A stretch of 58,355 nucleotides of DNA from CAYMRL01 sp964398985 (GCA_964398985.1 CAYNOS010000011.1:1-58355); one strand, 5' to 3'. Positions 1 through 8,836 are shown, counted from the first letter of the stretch. A program made the numbers and translations. Notes: generated by a model not told the origin, from the sequence alone.

Positions 1-723
1 GGCCTCGGCCTCGATGCCACCGACACCCCAGCCGAGCACGCCGAGACCGTTGATCATCGTGGTGTGGCTGTCGGTGCCGACGAGGGTGTCGGGGTAGACG
101 ACGGTCTTGTCGAGATGCCCCTTGCTCAGCACGCCTTTGGCCAGGTACTCGAGGTTCACCTGATGGACGATGCCGGAGGCCGGCGGCACGACGCTGAAGT
201 TGCGGAACGCGGCCTGTCCCCAGCGCAGGAACTCGTAGCGCTCGCGGTTGCGCTCAAACTCGATCTGGGAGTTCGTCAGCAGCGCCAGCGGGCTGTCGTA
301 CTCGTCGACCTGCACGGAGTGGTCGATGACCAGGTCGACCGGGACCTGCGGGTTGATCACCTCGGGGTCGCCGCCGATCCGTGCCATGGCGCTGCGCATA
401 GCGGCCAGATCGACGACGGCGGGCACGCCGGTGAAGTCCTGCAGCACGACCCGCGCGGGCATGAACGGGATCTCTTCCTCGACGACCGCCTTGGGGTCGT
501 AGGCCGCCAGGCGGCGCACGTCGGCAGCGGTGACGATGTAGCCGTCTTCGTTGCGCAGCAGCGACTCGAGAAGCAGCTTGATGCTGAACGGCAGGCGGTC
601 GATGTTGCCCAGGCCGGCCTCCTGCAGGGCGGCCAGTCGGTAGTAGTAGGCCTCACCCGAGCCGGTGTCGACCAGAGCTCTCGCTCCGAACGTGTTTGGG
701 TTCGTCCTGGCGGTGGTTGTCAT
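1..723 (-). CDS. acnA: Aconitate hydratase A, N-terminal part (runs off the window)
   Basis: Catalyses citrate-isocitrate isomerisation in the TCA cycle in the cytoplasm. Reverse-strand translation from the ATG at 723-721 stays open for 241 codons to the window edge and begins MTTTARTNPNTFGARALVDTG. It contains the family segments RLPFSIKLLLESLLRN, VVLQDFTGVPAVVDLAAMR and the active-site stretch DTLVGTDSHTTMINGLGVLG. The family is about 900 residues, so roughly the first quarter is here and the Fe-S cysteines lie outside. An AGAGGAG Shine-Dalgarno sits 5 nt upstream. A reverse -10 (TAGTGT, 781-776) overlaps the -10 of the divergent regulator, so the two promoters should compete. Identification is firm. 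Confidence 0.95.
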   Translation of the reverse strand, partial: MTTTARTNPNTFGARALVDTGSGEAYYYRLAALQEAGLGNIDRLPFSIKLLLESLLRNEDGYIVTAADVRRLAAYDPKAVVEEEIPFMPARVVLQDFTGVPAVVDLAAMRSAMARIGGDPEVINPQVPVDLVIDHSVQVDEYDSPLALLTNSQIEFERNRERYEFLRWGQAAFRNFSVVPPASGIVHQVNLEYLAKGVLSKGHLDKTVVYPDTLVGTDSHTTMINGLGVLGWGVGGIEAEA

Positions 724-774
724 TTCGGCTCCTCTGCCCGGGCGCGCACTGCGCCGTTGGTCCCAGTGTGCGAC

Positions 775-781
775 TACACTA
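775..781. promoter_or_regulatory. Overlapping divergent -10 elements (acnA / regulator)
   Basis: Forward TACACT (775-780) lies 7 nt before the ATG of the regulator at 788, a leaderless arrangement. Reverse TAGTGT (781-776) would serve acnA with a leader of about 45 nt. The two hexamers share five bases, so only one polymerase could occupy the site at a time. Inferred from motif position only. Confidence 0.5.
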
Positions 782-787
782 CGTGAC

Positions 788-1489
788 ATGTCAGACTCAG
801 AATCACGTAGCCGACTCGTGGCGCACGACGACTCGGAGTTGGTCCCGGACGGCGCCAGCGTCGCCATCGTAAACGCCGGGGCAGCGTCCGACGTGCTCAT
901 GGACCCACGAGCGCTCAGGCATCTGGCGCCCTTCCTGGGTCGGGCCGTGACGATCACGCAGGCCTCCGAAGAGACCGGTGAGAAGCCGAACACCACGCTC
1001 AAGCGCGTCCGTCGCTACCTGGATGTCGGCCTCATCGAGGTGGTTGACGTCTTGCCGCGGCGTGGCCGACCGACCAAAGTGTATCGCACCGTCGCCGACG
1101 TCTTCTTCGTCCCCTTCGAGGCGACCAGATCCGACTCTTTGGAGGGGGCGTTGGCCGAGCGCGACTCCTACTGGGAGTCTCTGCTGCGCCGCAACGTGGT
1201 CAGGGCGCGACTCGAGACGCTCGGCAACTGGGGCACCAGGATCTACCGCGACGAGCGCGGACGGCTGCAGGTCCAGACGGCCGTGACTCCCGACGCCAAC
1301 GCCTCGACCCTGCACTCGTCGGCGCCGGCAGTGTTCTCGGCTTGGCGGGACGCGGTGATGCTCGATTTCGACGACGCGAAGGCGTTGCAGCGGGAGCTGT
1401 TCGAGCTGCTGAGGCGCTACCAGCGCCCCAGCGGATCGCAGCGCTACATCCTGCGGCTGGCGATGGCTCCGGTGCTGGTCGAAGCGTGA
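788..1489 (+). CDS. Winged-helix DNA-binding transcriptional regulator
   Basis: 233 residues. Residues about 40-100 (ALRHLAPFLGRAVTITQASE, then KPNTTLKRVRRYLDVGLIEV and RRGRPTKVYR) read as a winged helix-turn-helix of ArsR/MarR-like type: recognition-helix-like TTLKRVRRYL followed by a basic wing. The C-terminal half is helical and charged, with no ligand-binding domain I recognise. I chose the ATG at 788 because TACACT ends 7 nt upstream and no Shine-Dalgarno is visible; a longer frame from 665 would run through the acnA promoter. Divergent placement suggests, but does not prove, control of acnA or itself. The precise family is uncertain. Confidence 0.75.
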   Translation: MSDSESRSRLVAHDDSELVPDGASVAIVNAGAASDVLMDPRALRHLAPFLGRAVTITQASEETGEKPNTTLKRVRRYLDVGLIEVVDVLPRRGRPTKVYRTVADVFFVPFEATRSDSLEGALAERDSYWESLLRRNVVRARLETLGNWGTRIYRDERGRLQVQTAVTPDANASTLHSSAPAVFSAWRDAVMLDFDDAKALQRELFELLRRYQRPSGSQRYILRLAMAPVLVEA

Positions 1490-1530
1490 AACAGGCCCAC
1501 GTTCTCATCATTCCGGCTTAGCATCGGCTC

Positions 1531-1887
1531 ATGAGCACCACCCACGTGTCCCCTGCCGCTCGCCTTCGGCTGTTGGTTCTGCTCGCCACGGTGCTGGTCG
1601 TGTCTGCTTGCGCCCCCACCACGCTCCCCGGCATCGACGACGCGGCGCTGGCCCGCATGGAGCGCACCGCCGAGATCCTTTACCACCGCATGGAACTCGG
1701 GTTCCTCGAGTCCGGGGTCTACACTACGAACGTGCTGATCGACGCTCCGCTGCCCGAGGGAGCCCGCTGGACACTGCAGGACTTCGCCCCAGACGGGTCG
1801 AACTACGTGCTGATCCTGACTTCTTCGACGTTGCCCGAGTTGGCTTGGCGCATCTCGCCGCGCGGCGTCAGCCGCACCTCGGCCTAG
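1531..1887 (+). CDS. Small putative lipoprotein
   Basis: 118 residues. The N-terminus has a signal sequence (LRLLVLLATVLVVSAC) ending in a VSAC lipobox, so the mature protein probably starts at Cys27 and is lipid-anchored outside the inner membrane. The mature part is about 90 residues with no family I recognise. The start is supported by TAGCAT at 1519-1524 exactly 6 nt before the ATG (leaderless pattern). It lies 41 nt after the regulator gene and is convergent with trxA. Function unknown. Confidence 0.7.
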   Translation: MSTTHVSPAARLRLLVLLATVLVVSACAPTTLPGIDDAALARMERTAEILYHRMELGFLESGVYTTNVLIDAPLPEGARWTLQDFAPDGSNYVLILTSSTLPELAWRISPRGVSRTSA

Positions 1888-1902
1888 GCACGAGGAAGCG
1901 GC

Positions 1903-1927
1903 GTCGGCGGCCGGCCCGTCCGCCGGC
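1903..1927. terminator. GC hairpin between convergent genes
   Basis: CGGCGG (1905-1910) pairs with CCGCCG (1920-1925) in the 66 bp gap between the convergent lipoprotein and trxA genes. No U-tract follows on either strand, so it is only a weak bidirectional terminator candidate. Confidence 0.3.
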
Positions 1928-1953
1928 GCGAACGCGGTCCTATCGGGCGGACT

Positions 1954-2274
1954 TCAGTTCGCGTGTCTGTCGATGCGGGAGACGTAGTCGCCCTTCGGCT
2001 TGGCGCCGACCATGTGCTCGACCGGCTCGCCGTTCTTGAACAGGATCACCGTCGGGATGCTCATCACGCGGTAAGACTGCGCGACCTGCAGGTTGTCGTC
2101 GATGTTCAGCTTGCCGACCTTCACCTTGCCGTCGTACTCCGTGGCGAGGTCCTCCATGATCGGTGCGACCATCCGGCACGGCATGCACCAGGGCGCCCAG
2201 AAGTCGACGAGCACGAGCCCTTCAGACGTTTCAGCGCTGAAGTTATCGTCGGTGATCTCAATGAGGTTCGGCAT
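1954..2274 (-). CDS. trxA: Thioredoxin
   Basis: 106 residues, the standard thioredoxin length. It reduces protein disulfides in the cytoplasm using electrons from thioredoxin reductase. The active site is VDFWAPWCMPCR, a WCxPC variant with Met and Pro between the cysteines instead of the usual Gly-Pro. The cis-Pro loop VMSIPTVILFKNG and the conserved NIDDN segment are present. A TTGGAG Shine-Dalgarno lies a few bases before the ATG, and a TAGATT -10 candidate lies in the 120 bp gap that separates it from the upstream amidohydrolase. It may have its own promoter or be the last gene of the mqn operon. Confidence 0.95.
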   Translation of the reverse strand: MPNLIEITDDNFSAETSEGLVLVDFWAPWCMPCRMVAPIMEDLATEYDGKVKVGKLNIDDNLQVAQSYRVMSIPTVILFKNGEPVEHMVGAKPKGDYVSRIDRHAN

Positions 2275-2394
2275 TCGCTGTCTCCAAGCTCACGGGTTTG
2301 TCGCCGCCAATGCGCGACGCGCTGCCATCCAATCTACGTGCATCCGCTCGCCAAAGCATGTATGCCGTTCGACACATCCGGACACACGCGCTCC

Positions 2395-3654
2395 TCAAGT
2401 CCACACCGTCAGGCGTGCCGCGGAATCGCCGCGCCTGACCTGTGGAGGGCGCATGCCCAGAGCCCGATGACCGGCCTTCACCGCCCCTCTCACCAGCGCC
2501 CCGCGGTTGGCCTCGCTGCCGTGCAGGTGCGCGGCGTGCCGGACCTCAGAGGTCACATCGAGATCGGGACTCGAGCCGCGGGAGTCGGTGCCGAACGCGA
2601 CCTCGACCCCGTGCCTGGCGTAGAGCGCCCACGGGAAGCGGCCGCACTCGAGCAGGCCGTTCGACCTCGGGCAATGCACCACGCTCGACCCGTGCTTCTG
2701 AACGAGCCTCACGTCGGTCTCATCGACATGCACCATGTGAACGAGGGTCGGTCGATGCTTGAGTACCCCGATGCGTTCCAGGTACGCGACCGGTGAAGCC
2801 CCGCATGCGATCGGCCCGCCGGTCTCGGGGTATGCGAACCCGATGGCCTTCAGTTCGGCGGCCAGCGAACCATCGCCCGTCAGGTGGAGCTGGCGCTCGG
2901 CGCCGCTTTCGGCGACGTGGATGGCGACCGGCAGCCCCTCCGACGCGGCCCAGGCGACCAGCTTCACGAGCAAGTCACGGGAGACGGTGTGCGGCGTGTG
3001 GGGCGACAGACCCACCCGCATCCCGCCCGGACGCTCGAGCGCACGGAAGCGTCCGACGATCTCCCGGGTGCTGTCGAACACGGCATCGGCGGTCGCAGGA
3101 TCGGGGGCGATCACCTCCCAGTACGCCACGCCGGTCAGCTCGCGGTCAGCCAGCAGCAGTGCCATGACGGCCGGGTCGGTGACGATGTCTCCTATCACCG
3201 TGGTGCCGGAGGCCTTCAGCTCGGCAACGCCGCGCTTGGCCGCCGCCAAGCCTCGCCCTCCCGCACGCGCGAAGGCGATGACGGAGCGGATGAACTCGAC
3301 GTAAGGGCCCGGCGTCAGCTCCATGTCGTTGAGGTCGAGGTGGGTGTGAGCGTTCACCACCGCCGGCGACACAGCGAACACGCTCGGGGCCGCCGGCAAC
3401 TGCGCGTAGCGTCCTGCGGCTTCGTCACCGCCGAGGATGTCGACGACCGCCGGGGCGAGGTCATCGTCGGCACCGCCGACCGCCGTCTCGCGGACGTCTC
3501 GTCGGCTGGTCGACCGCCGGATCAGCGCCACCGCGCCGTCTTCTCGTGGCGAACCGATGCCGTTGTAGACGACTTCTGCGCGCACCAGCAGGCGCTCGAG
3601 CGCTGAGCGGTCGCCGCTGTCCGGCAGCCACCGGTCGAGAGGAACCGTCGGCAA
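2395..3654 (-). CDS. mqnX: Amidohydrolase, probable aminodeoxyfutalosine deaminase
   Basis: 419 residues of the metal-dependent amidohydrolase superfamily (ATZ/TRZ-like). Metal ligands appear in NAHTHLDL (HxH), AIHVAES and AFGTDSRGSSPDLDV; VHMVHVDETDV and VVHCPRSN are also family segments. The gene begins 16 nt downstream of mqnC on the same strand. In the futalosine menaquinone pathway of Deinococcota and some Actinobacteria, this type of enzyme deaminates 6-amino-6-deoxyfutalosine to futalosine, so the mqnX assignment rests on family plus neighbour. The start is a TTG preceded by GGGAGGG at good spacing. A generic nucleoside or guanine-type deaminase is the alternative. Confidence 0.75.
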   Translation of the reverse strand: MPTVPLDRWLPDSGDRSALERLLVRAEVVYNGIGSPREDGAVALIRRSTSRRDVRETAVGGADDDLAPAVVDILGGDEAAGRYAQLPAAPSVFAVSPAVVNAHTHLDLNDMELTPGPYVEFIRSVIAFARAGGRGLAAAKRGVAELKASGTTVIGDIVTDPAVMALLLADRELTGVAYWEVIAPDPATADAVFDSTREIVGRFRALERPGGMRVGLSPHTPHTVSRDLLVKLVAWAASEGLPVAIHVAESGAERQLHLTGDGSLAAELKAIGFAYPETGGPIACGASPVAYLERIGVLKHRPTLVHMVHVDETDVRLVQKHGSSVVHCPRSNGLLECGRFPWALYARHGVEVAFGTDSRGSSPDLDVTSEVRHAAHLHGSEANRGALVRGAVKAGHRALGMRPPQVRRGDSAARLTVWT

Positions 3655-3670
3655 GCTTCTCGGCCCTCCC

Positions 3671-4810
3671 TCAGCCCGCGGCCGCCAGGCCGGCAGGACG
3701 AACTTGGGCCAGCAGGGCGCTGACGTCAGGGACGCGGATGACCCGGTAGAGGCTGTCGCGCTGCACCGGCGTGAAGCCGGCGTCGACGATCTGGCGCAAG
3801 ATCTCGTCCTCGCTGGTGGCCTGCAGCTTGGCGCCGGCCTGGGAGACGACGTTCTCTTCGAGCATCGTGCTCCCGAAGTCGTTGCAGCCGAAGAACAGTG
3901 CGCTCTGAGCCACCTTGTAGCCCATGGTGGGCCAGGAAGCCTGGAAGTTCACGAAGTTGTCGAGGAGCAGCCGGCTCACGGCGACGTTCTGCAGGTACTC
4001 GTGGGCCCCGGCTCCGGGCACCTTGCCGTCGATCCTCACACCCTTGGTTTGCAGGGTCCAGGAGATGAACGCCGAATAGCCGTTGCCGTGTGCGGCCAGC
4101 GCTTCGTCTTGCGCATGGCGCAGGCGCAGCATGCTGGCGACGCGTTGTTCGGGAGTCTCACCGAAGCCGATCACCATCGTCGCGGTCGTGTACAGGCCGA
4201 GTTCCTGGGCAACCGCCATAACGGAGATCCACTCGTCCGCACTGATGCGCGCCGGCGAGATGTGAGCGGCGTGCCTGACCTCGTCGACGAGCATCTCGCC
4301 ACCGCCGCCAGGCAACCCATCGAGGCCGGCGGCCTGCAGGGCGGTCAGCACGCCACGCGCGTCCATGCCCGTGAGGCTCATCATGCCCTTGATCTCCTCG
4401 GGGCTGAAGGCTTCGATGCGGACCGCCGGGTGGCGCTCCTTGAGCGCCGCGATCAGGTCCAGGTACCAGTCGAACGGCAGGTAGCGGTTGACGCCGCCCT
4501 GCATCAGGATGCGCGTGCCGCCCACCGCCTCGAGCTCGGAGACGCGCCGGCTGATCTCCTCGAAGCTGTGCGTGTAGGCGTCGTCTTGGCGGCGCGTGCG
4601 GTAGAAGCCGCAGAAAGAGCAGCCGATGCTGCAGACGTTGGAGTAGTTGATGTTGCGGTCGATCAGGTACGAGACGGTGCTCGGATCGGTTCGCTGGCGC
4701 CTGACCGCGTCGGCGGCGGCCGCCAACTCGAAGAGCGGCACGGAGTAGAGCTCCACGGCCTCGCTCGAAGCAAGCCTCTCTCCAGCGGCGGCCCGTTCCA
4801 ACAGGCTCAT
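3671..4810 (-). CDS. mqnC: Cyclic dehypoxanthinyl futalosine synthase (radical SAM)
   Basis: 379 residues. MqnC cyclises dehypoxanthine futalosine, a mid step of the futalosine route to menaquinone. The radical-SAM cluster motif is C60-x3-C64-x2-C67 in VCSIGCSFCGFYR. Other family segments are ILMQGGVNRYLPFDWYLDL, FSPEEIKGM, GLDGLPGGGGEML and TTATMVIGFGET. I place the start at 4810 (MSLLERAA) because TATGCT (4823-4818) sits 7 nt upstream. The longer frame from 4936 would read through the divergent promoter region. Followed by the mqnX-like gene. MqnE is a paralogue, but the sequence segments fit MqnC better. Confidence 0.9.
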   Translation of the reverse strand: MSLLERAAAGERLASSEAVELYSVPLFELAAAADAVRRQRTDPSTVSYLIDRNINYSNVCSIGCSFCGFYRTRRQDDAYTHSFEEISRRVSELEAVGGTRILMQGGVNRYLPFDWYLDLIAALKERHPAVRIEAFSPEEIKGMMSLTGMDARGVLTALQAAGLDGLPGGGGEMLVDEVRHAAHISPARISADEWISVMAVAQELGLYTTATMVIGFGETPEQRVASMLRLRHAQDEALAAHGNGYSAFISWTLQTKGVRIDGKVPGAGAHEYLQNVAVSRLLLDNFVNFQASWPTMGYKVAQSALFFGCNDFGSTMLEENVVSQAGAKLQATSEDEILRQIVDAGFTPVQRDSLYRVIRVPDVSALLAQVRPAGLAAAG

Positions 4811-4817
4811 GTCGCGG

Positions 4818-4823
4818 AGCATA
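4818..4823 (-). promoter_or_regulatory. -10 hexamer of mqnC (leaderless)
   Basis: TATGCT on the reverse strand, 7 nt before the ATG at 4810; it decides the start of mqnC. No Shine-Dalgarno is seen. Confidence 0.5.
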
Positions 4824-4850
4824 TCACCCGCCGGAAACTGGACGAACGTC

Positions 4851-4881
4851 TTGTATACTTCCGCATTCTTGCAAGTAGAAT
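4851..4881 (+). promoter_or_regulatory. Promoter of the P-loop/TPR gene
   Basis: TATACT (4854-4859) and TAGAAT (4876-4881) are both present. The second ends 9 nt before the ATG at 4891, with TTGTAT 19 nt upstream of it as a poor -35. It shares the 80 bp divergent gap with the mqnC promoter. Confidence 0.4.
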
Positions 4882-4890
4882 GTTGCCCAG

Positions 4891-7800
4891 ATGGCCACCG
4901 ACCTCGATGATAACGATTCACTGACGGATGCGGCACACGACAGCCCCTGGAGACCGGTGTTCGACGAGGTGCGGCGGCTAGCCGCCGGCGCCCGCGACGA
5001 CGTTGGCGCCGTCGGCAGCATCAACTGGTTGAGAGACCGCATGGAGCGCCTCGGCGCCAACCCCAACGTGGTGCGCAACATCATCTACCGCGACAAGGGG
5101 CGACTGCCGGACAAGCGTGCGTTGTACGAGGTGATGTGCCAACTGTGGCGCGAGCTGACCGGCGAGGCCCTCGAGGTGCCGGCCCTCGACTGGCTCGGCT
5201 CGCCGTACGCGGCCGCCGAGCAAGAGGTCATGCAGGTGCTCGGGCGCGAGCAGCGCCGCGCCTACCGCGCTCTCATCGGCGGGGTCAGGGAGCAGATCGG
5301 GCCGAAGGTCATCGTCACCGGACGTCCAGGCTCAGGCAAGACCATCCTCACCGACTACCTGCAGGAAGGACTGGCGCTCGAGGCGTCGTCGGGCGTCACG
5401 GTCACGCGCGTCGAGTTCGTCGCGCTTGACGTGGCCGACACGCTCGCCCGCCTGGCCAGCGCCGTCGGTGTCAGCCAGGAGCTCATCGAGTCGCGGCTGA
5501 TGCGGGTCACGAGCGGCAGCGCCTTCGCCGTGCAGGCCGACGCTCAGGTCGAGCTCGCCCGCCTGGTGATGGAGGGCGTGAACCAACGGCGCAACGAACA
5601 GCTGGTGCTGTTGATCAGGCTCTCGCGCGGGCTCTCGAAGGCCGGCTCGCTGGCTGGCGTCCCGCTGCGCCTCAACAACCCCGACGTGGAGCGGGTGAGC
5701 GCCCTCGACTGGCTGTGGCTGAACTTGCTGCGACCGCTATCGACGGTTCCTGAGCTGGCGCTGTTCATCAGCCTCGCCGAGCTCCCGCCGCGCGCACAGA
5801 CCGCACCCGGAGCCTTCGGGGCGCCGATCCGGCTCAGTCCTCCCACCGTCACGGAGTCGCGCCGCTTCGTCAAGGCGCGTCTGCCGGATGCCGACGAGGC
5901 AGTCGTCGAACGCATCGTGACTATCGCCGGACGCTCCTACGAGGAGCTGCGCACGCTGGCGCTGTTGGCACGGGCGCGCGCCTCCGACCTGGAAACCGGC
6001 GAAGACCCGAGCCGCGCGCTCGAACAACTGAGCCTTCTCTCGGGTCCGGCGGGCGAGACCGAGCTTCGCAGCTTCCTGGGAGCCTTCGGGGTGCTGGCGA
6101 CACCCGACTTCGACGGTTTCCCCAAGAGCGTGCTCGTCGACCTCCTCGGGCGCCGTCGACGGCGCCTCAGCGAGTTCGAGCTATCGTTCCTCGACCCGGT
6201 GCCGCAGGTCCCCGAGTACTTCCGGCCCTTCTCGCGTCAACTGGCTCGCCTGATCGACGAACAGCTGGCCGTCGAGGAACCCGAGCGCCACCGCGAACTC
6301 CACTCTCGCGCAGCCAACTGGTACCAACGGCTCTACCACGAGTCCGGCGGTGAGGAGGCGTCGAGTCGCTTCCTGCACCACGCCCTCGAGGCGGGCGAGT
6401 GGACGAGCGTCGCCAGCTGGTTGGAGGAGAACGCCCTGCCCTACCAGTTGCTGCAGAGCGTCTGGCGCCGTGCCCGCGACGAGCAGATCCCTCGCGAGCA
6501 GCTGGAGAGCATCGCCCAGCACGTCGCCAGCCACTTCGTGCGCCTGGGAGCGTACGAGCACGACGAAGCCGTCAGGGCCTTCGAGATGCTGTCGGCTTCC
6601 GACGACGCCGTGATGCGAGCCTGGGCCGCGGGCAAGCGCGCCGAAGGCGAGGTCGCGCACGGCCGTTTCGAGCGGGCGCTGGCGCTGCTCGACTCCGCCC
6701 CCGAAACCACCGACCGCACGGTGAGAGCGGTTCACACCCTCGCCAGGGCGGGCGTCGAGCGTTGGCGAGGCAGCTCCTTGACCGCCGAGCGCGAGCTGGC
6801 GCAGGCTGCAGCGAGCTTCAGGGAACGCGGCGAACCGCGCGGACGAGCCGAGCGCAGCCTACTGGCGAGGCTGCAGCTGGCCGAAGGGCTGCTGCGCAAG
6901 GACCGCGGGGAGCTGCTCGAAGCGCACCGCTTGTTCGCCGACAGCAGCCTGGTCGACGATAACCTGACGCGCTCGCGGCTGGCCTTCCAGCGCGGCGACG
7001 TGCTGGCTCGGTTGGGCCTGGTGGACACCGCCCTCAGGGAGTTCGACCTGAGTGTGAGCCTGGCCCAACGTTCCGAGGCTCTTGACGAGGAGCTCAGCCG
7101 GATCCTCGCGCGACGTGGCGACCTGCTGCGCCAACGCGGCGACCTGACCGCGGCTCGTAGCAGCTTCGAGAGGGCGAAGGAGAAGCTCGAGCGGGTAGCC
7201 GACAGAGCCGAGGAAGCCTACTTCTGGCGCGCCCGCCTGGCCGACGAAGAGGCCTACACGCTGTTGGCGGAGGGGCGCTTCGAGGAGGCCGCCCTCTCCC
7301 TGACCGCCGCCCTCGCGGCGTTCCGCGACTACCAGAAGCGGCACGGCGTCGACGCCGGTTTCAGGGTCCTGCGCGCGGCGCTCAAGTTGGGCGTCAGCTA
7401 CGCTCTCCAAGACCTGCGCCAGCCGCTGAGGAGGCCCTTCAGCGCCGTTTCGCTCAGGCCGCTGGCGCCCGGAGGACCGACGGCCACCGACGGTATCGAC
7501 GACGTGCTCGCCGCCATCGAGGAAGAGCTGCAGGGCGAGAGCGCTCGAGGCGCCAACGGCCACCTGCTCGGCCTGCGTCACGACGCGCTGCTGTTCGCGA
7601 GCCTGCTCGGAGACCCGACCGGCCCCGGGGTCGGCTGGGCCAAGCGCGCGGTGGCGGTCTCCTCGACCCACTTCGAGCGCGCCAAGGCGCACTCGGCCTC
7701 CGCCTCGGTGGCGTTGCGCCTTGGCGAGGCCGACGACGCCAGCGACCACACCGCAGCCGCCGACGCGGAGTTCGAGGCGGCGTTGGCTGCCGCACCACCG

Positions 7801-8133
7801 GGCAGCCTCGCAGACGAGCGCGGCGACCTCGGTATCCGGGCCCAACTCGCCGGCAGCCGCTCGGCGGCGCTGTTCCTGCAAGGCGACGTCGAGGGCGCCG
7901 CCGACGCGCTGTGCGACGCCCTCGAGGACGAGAACCTCCGACTGTTCCACGAGGACCTGCTGCGGACCTTCGGTGCGACGGTCGAGACGCTGAGGCCGGG
8001 CCCGGGGTGGTTGCGCCATCGCCGGCTGAGGTCGCTCATCGGCATCAACGGCACCGGCCCCTCGACACCGGCCCGACTCCCGGATGCCCTGGTGGCGGCT
8101 TGGCGGAGCCGGCGCGCTCCGGTTGTCGTCTGA
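4891..8133 (+). CDS. Large P-loop ATPase with TPR-like C-terminal region (STAND-like)
   Basis: 1080 residues, no signal or membrane segment. Residues 1-125 form a helical domain (GSINWLRDRMERLGANPN, then VVRNIIYRDKGRLPDKRALY) that looks like a DNA- or protein-binding module. A P-loop GRPGSGKT is at 144-151, followed by an NTPase core with LFISLAELPP as a sensor-like strand and a winged-helix-like stretch near 400-480. From about 500 to the end the sequence is helical TPR-like repeats (for example FQRGDVLARLGLVDTALREF and RGDLLRQRGDLTAARSSFER). The order suits MalT/AAA-type signal-transduction ATPases, although no LuxR output domain is visible. It ends 9 nt before acuA and is probably cotranscribed with it. 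The function is not known to me. Confidence 0.75.
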   Translation: MATDLDDNDSLTDAAHDSPWRPVFDEVRRLAAGARDDVGAVGSINWLRDRMERLGANPNVVRNIIYRDKGRLPDKRALYEVMCQLWRELTGEALEVPALDWLGSPYAAAEQEVMQVLGREQRRAYRALIGGVREQIGPKVIVTGRPGSGKTILTDYLQEGLALEASSGVTVTRVEFVALDVADTLARLASAVGVSQELIESRLMRVTSGSAFAVQADAQVELARLVMEGVNQRRNEQLVLLIRLSRGLSKAGSLAGVPLRLNNPDVERVSALDWLWLNLLRPLSTVPELALFISLAELPPRAQTAPGAFGAPIRLSPPTVTESRRFVKARLPDADEAVVERIVTIAGRSYEELRTLALLARARASDLETGEDPSRALEQLSLLSGPAGETELRSFLGAFGVLATPDFDGFPKSVLVDLLGRRRRRLSEFELSFLDPVPQVPEYFRPFSRQLARLIDEQLAVEEPERHRELHSRAANWYQRLYHESGGEEASSRFLHHALEAGEWTSVASWLEENALPYQLLQSVWRRARDEQIPREQLESIAQHVASHFVRLGAYEHDEAVRAFEMLSASDDAVMRAWAAGKRAEGEVAHGRFERALALLDSAPETTDRTVRAVHTLARAGVERWRGSSLTAERELAQAAASFRERGEPRGRAERSLLARLQLAEGLLRKDRGELLEAHRLFADSSLVDDNLTRSRLAFQRGDVLARLGLVDTALREFDLSVSLAQRSEALDEELSRILARRGDLLRQRGDLTAARSSFERAKEKLERVADRAEEAYFWRARLADEEAYTLLAEGRFEEAALSLTAALAAFRDYQKRHGVDAGFRVLRAALKLGVSYALQDLRQPLRRPFSAVSLRPLAPGGPTATDGIDDVLAAIEEELQGESARGANGHLLGLRHDALLFASLLGDPTGPGVGWAKRAVAVSSTHFERAKAHSASASVALRLGEADDASDHTAAADAEFEAALAAAPPGSLADERGDLGIRAQLAGSRSAALFLQGDVEGAADALCDALEDENLRLFHEDLLRTFGATVETLRPGPGWLRHRRLRSLIGINGTGPSTPARLPDALVAAWRSRRAPVVV

Positions 8134-8142
8134 GGCAGGCGG

Positions 8143-8760
8143 GTGCAGCGTTCTCCACCCCCCGGGATCACTATCAAGGCATGCGTGAGCGCCGACTTCC
8201 TGGCCGCCTGCGAGTTCGACCCTGAGCTCGACCTCTTCCGTCCCCCGTACAGGCAGCGCGAGGCGCTCGCCGAGATCGCCGCGGAGAGTACCGCCGGTCA
8301 CGGCACCTGCGTCAGCGCGGCCATCGACGAGTCCGGCGTGCTGGTCGGCTACGCGGCGTTCCAGGCGCACGACCCCCCGGAGAAGGCGGCCCCAGCTGCA
8401 GCGGTGCGGGTCGTGGAGCTCGGCGCCATCGAGGTGGCGCCCTCCCAGCGGCGACGCGGCATCGCGCGCAGCCTGCTCCACACCACCGTGCAGGGCGGCC
8501 GCTACGACGACGCCATCTTGTTCGCTCGGCTCTACGCTTGGCACTTCGACCTCGGCCGCACCGGCCTGGGGCCGCTCGCCTATCGGCGCTTCCTGCGGCG
8601 CCTCTACAGCGGCGTCGGCCTGCAGGTGGTGGCAGACCAGGGGGGCGAAGACGGCGCCCACGGCGCCGACCAGATCATGGCCAGACGCGGTCCGACCGCG
8701 AGCGCGGCCAGCGTCGCAGCCTTCGAGGAGCTTCTCGGCGTGAGATTGCAGGAGTCTTGA
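8143..8760 (+). CDS. acuA: GNAT acetyltransferase, AcuA type
   Basis: 205 residues, GTG start with a GGCAGGCGG Shine-Dalgarno. The acetyl-CoA site shows as VVELGAIEVAPSQRRRGIARSLL, the GNAT motif A (RRRGIA). DLFRPPYRQREALAEIA near the N-terminus resembles AcuA proteins. In Bacillus, AcuA acetylates and inactivates acetyl-CoA synthetase, and AcuC reverses this. The AcuA call depends strongly on acuB and acuC following on the same strand. The C-terminal 50 residues are less conserved in appearance. Confidence 0.75.
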   Translation: MQRSPPPGITIKACVSADFLAACEFDPELDLFRPPYRQREALAEIAAESTAGHGTCVSAAIDESGVLVGYAAFQAHDPPEKAAPAAAVRVVELGAIEVAPSQRRRGIARSLLHTTVQGGRYDDAILFARLYAWHFDLGRTGLGPLAYRRFLRRLYSGVGLQVVADQGGEDGAHGADQIMARRGPTASAASVAAFEELLGVRLQES

Positions 8761-8802
8761 GAGCGCGCCTGCAAGGACACCAGAACCGCCGGGCGCCGCT
8801 GG

Positions 8803-8831
8803 TAGCATCCGAACAAAAGAGGAACAAGGAG
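8803..8831 (+). promoter_or_regulatory. -10 and Shine-Dalgarno before acuB
   Basis: TAGCAT (8803-8808) followed by a leader of about 25 nt with AAGGAG (8826-8831) 5 nt before the acuB ATG. acuB could therefore be transcribed separately from acuA within the cluster. Confidence 0.4.
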
Positions 8832-8836
8832 CACTG

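Noticed and set aside
6859..8808. Long antisense frame over the P-loop/TPR and acuA genes.
   Set aside because: No domain or plausible start; both forward genes are better supported.
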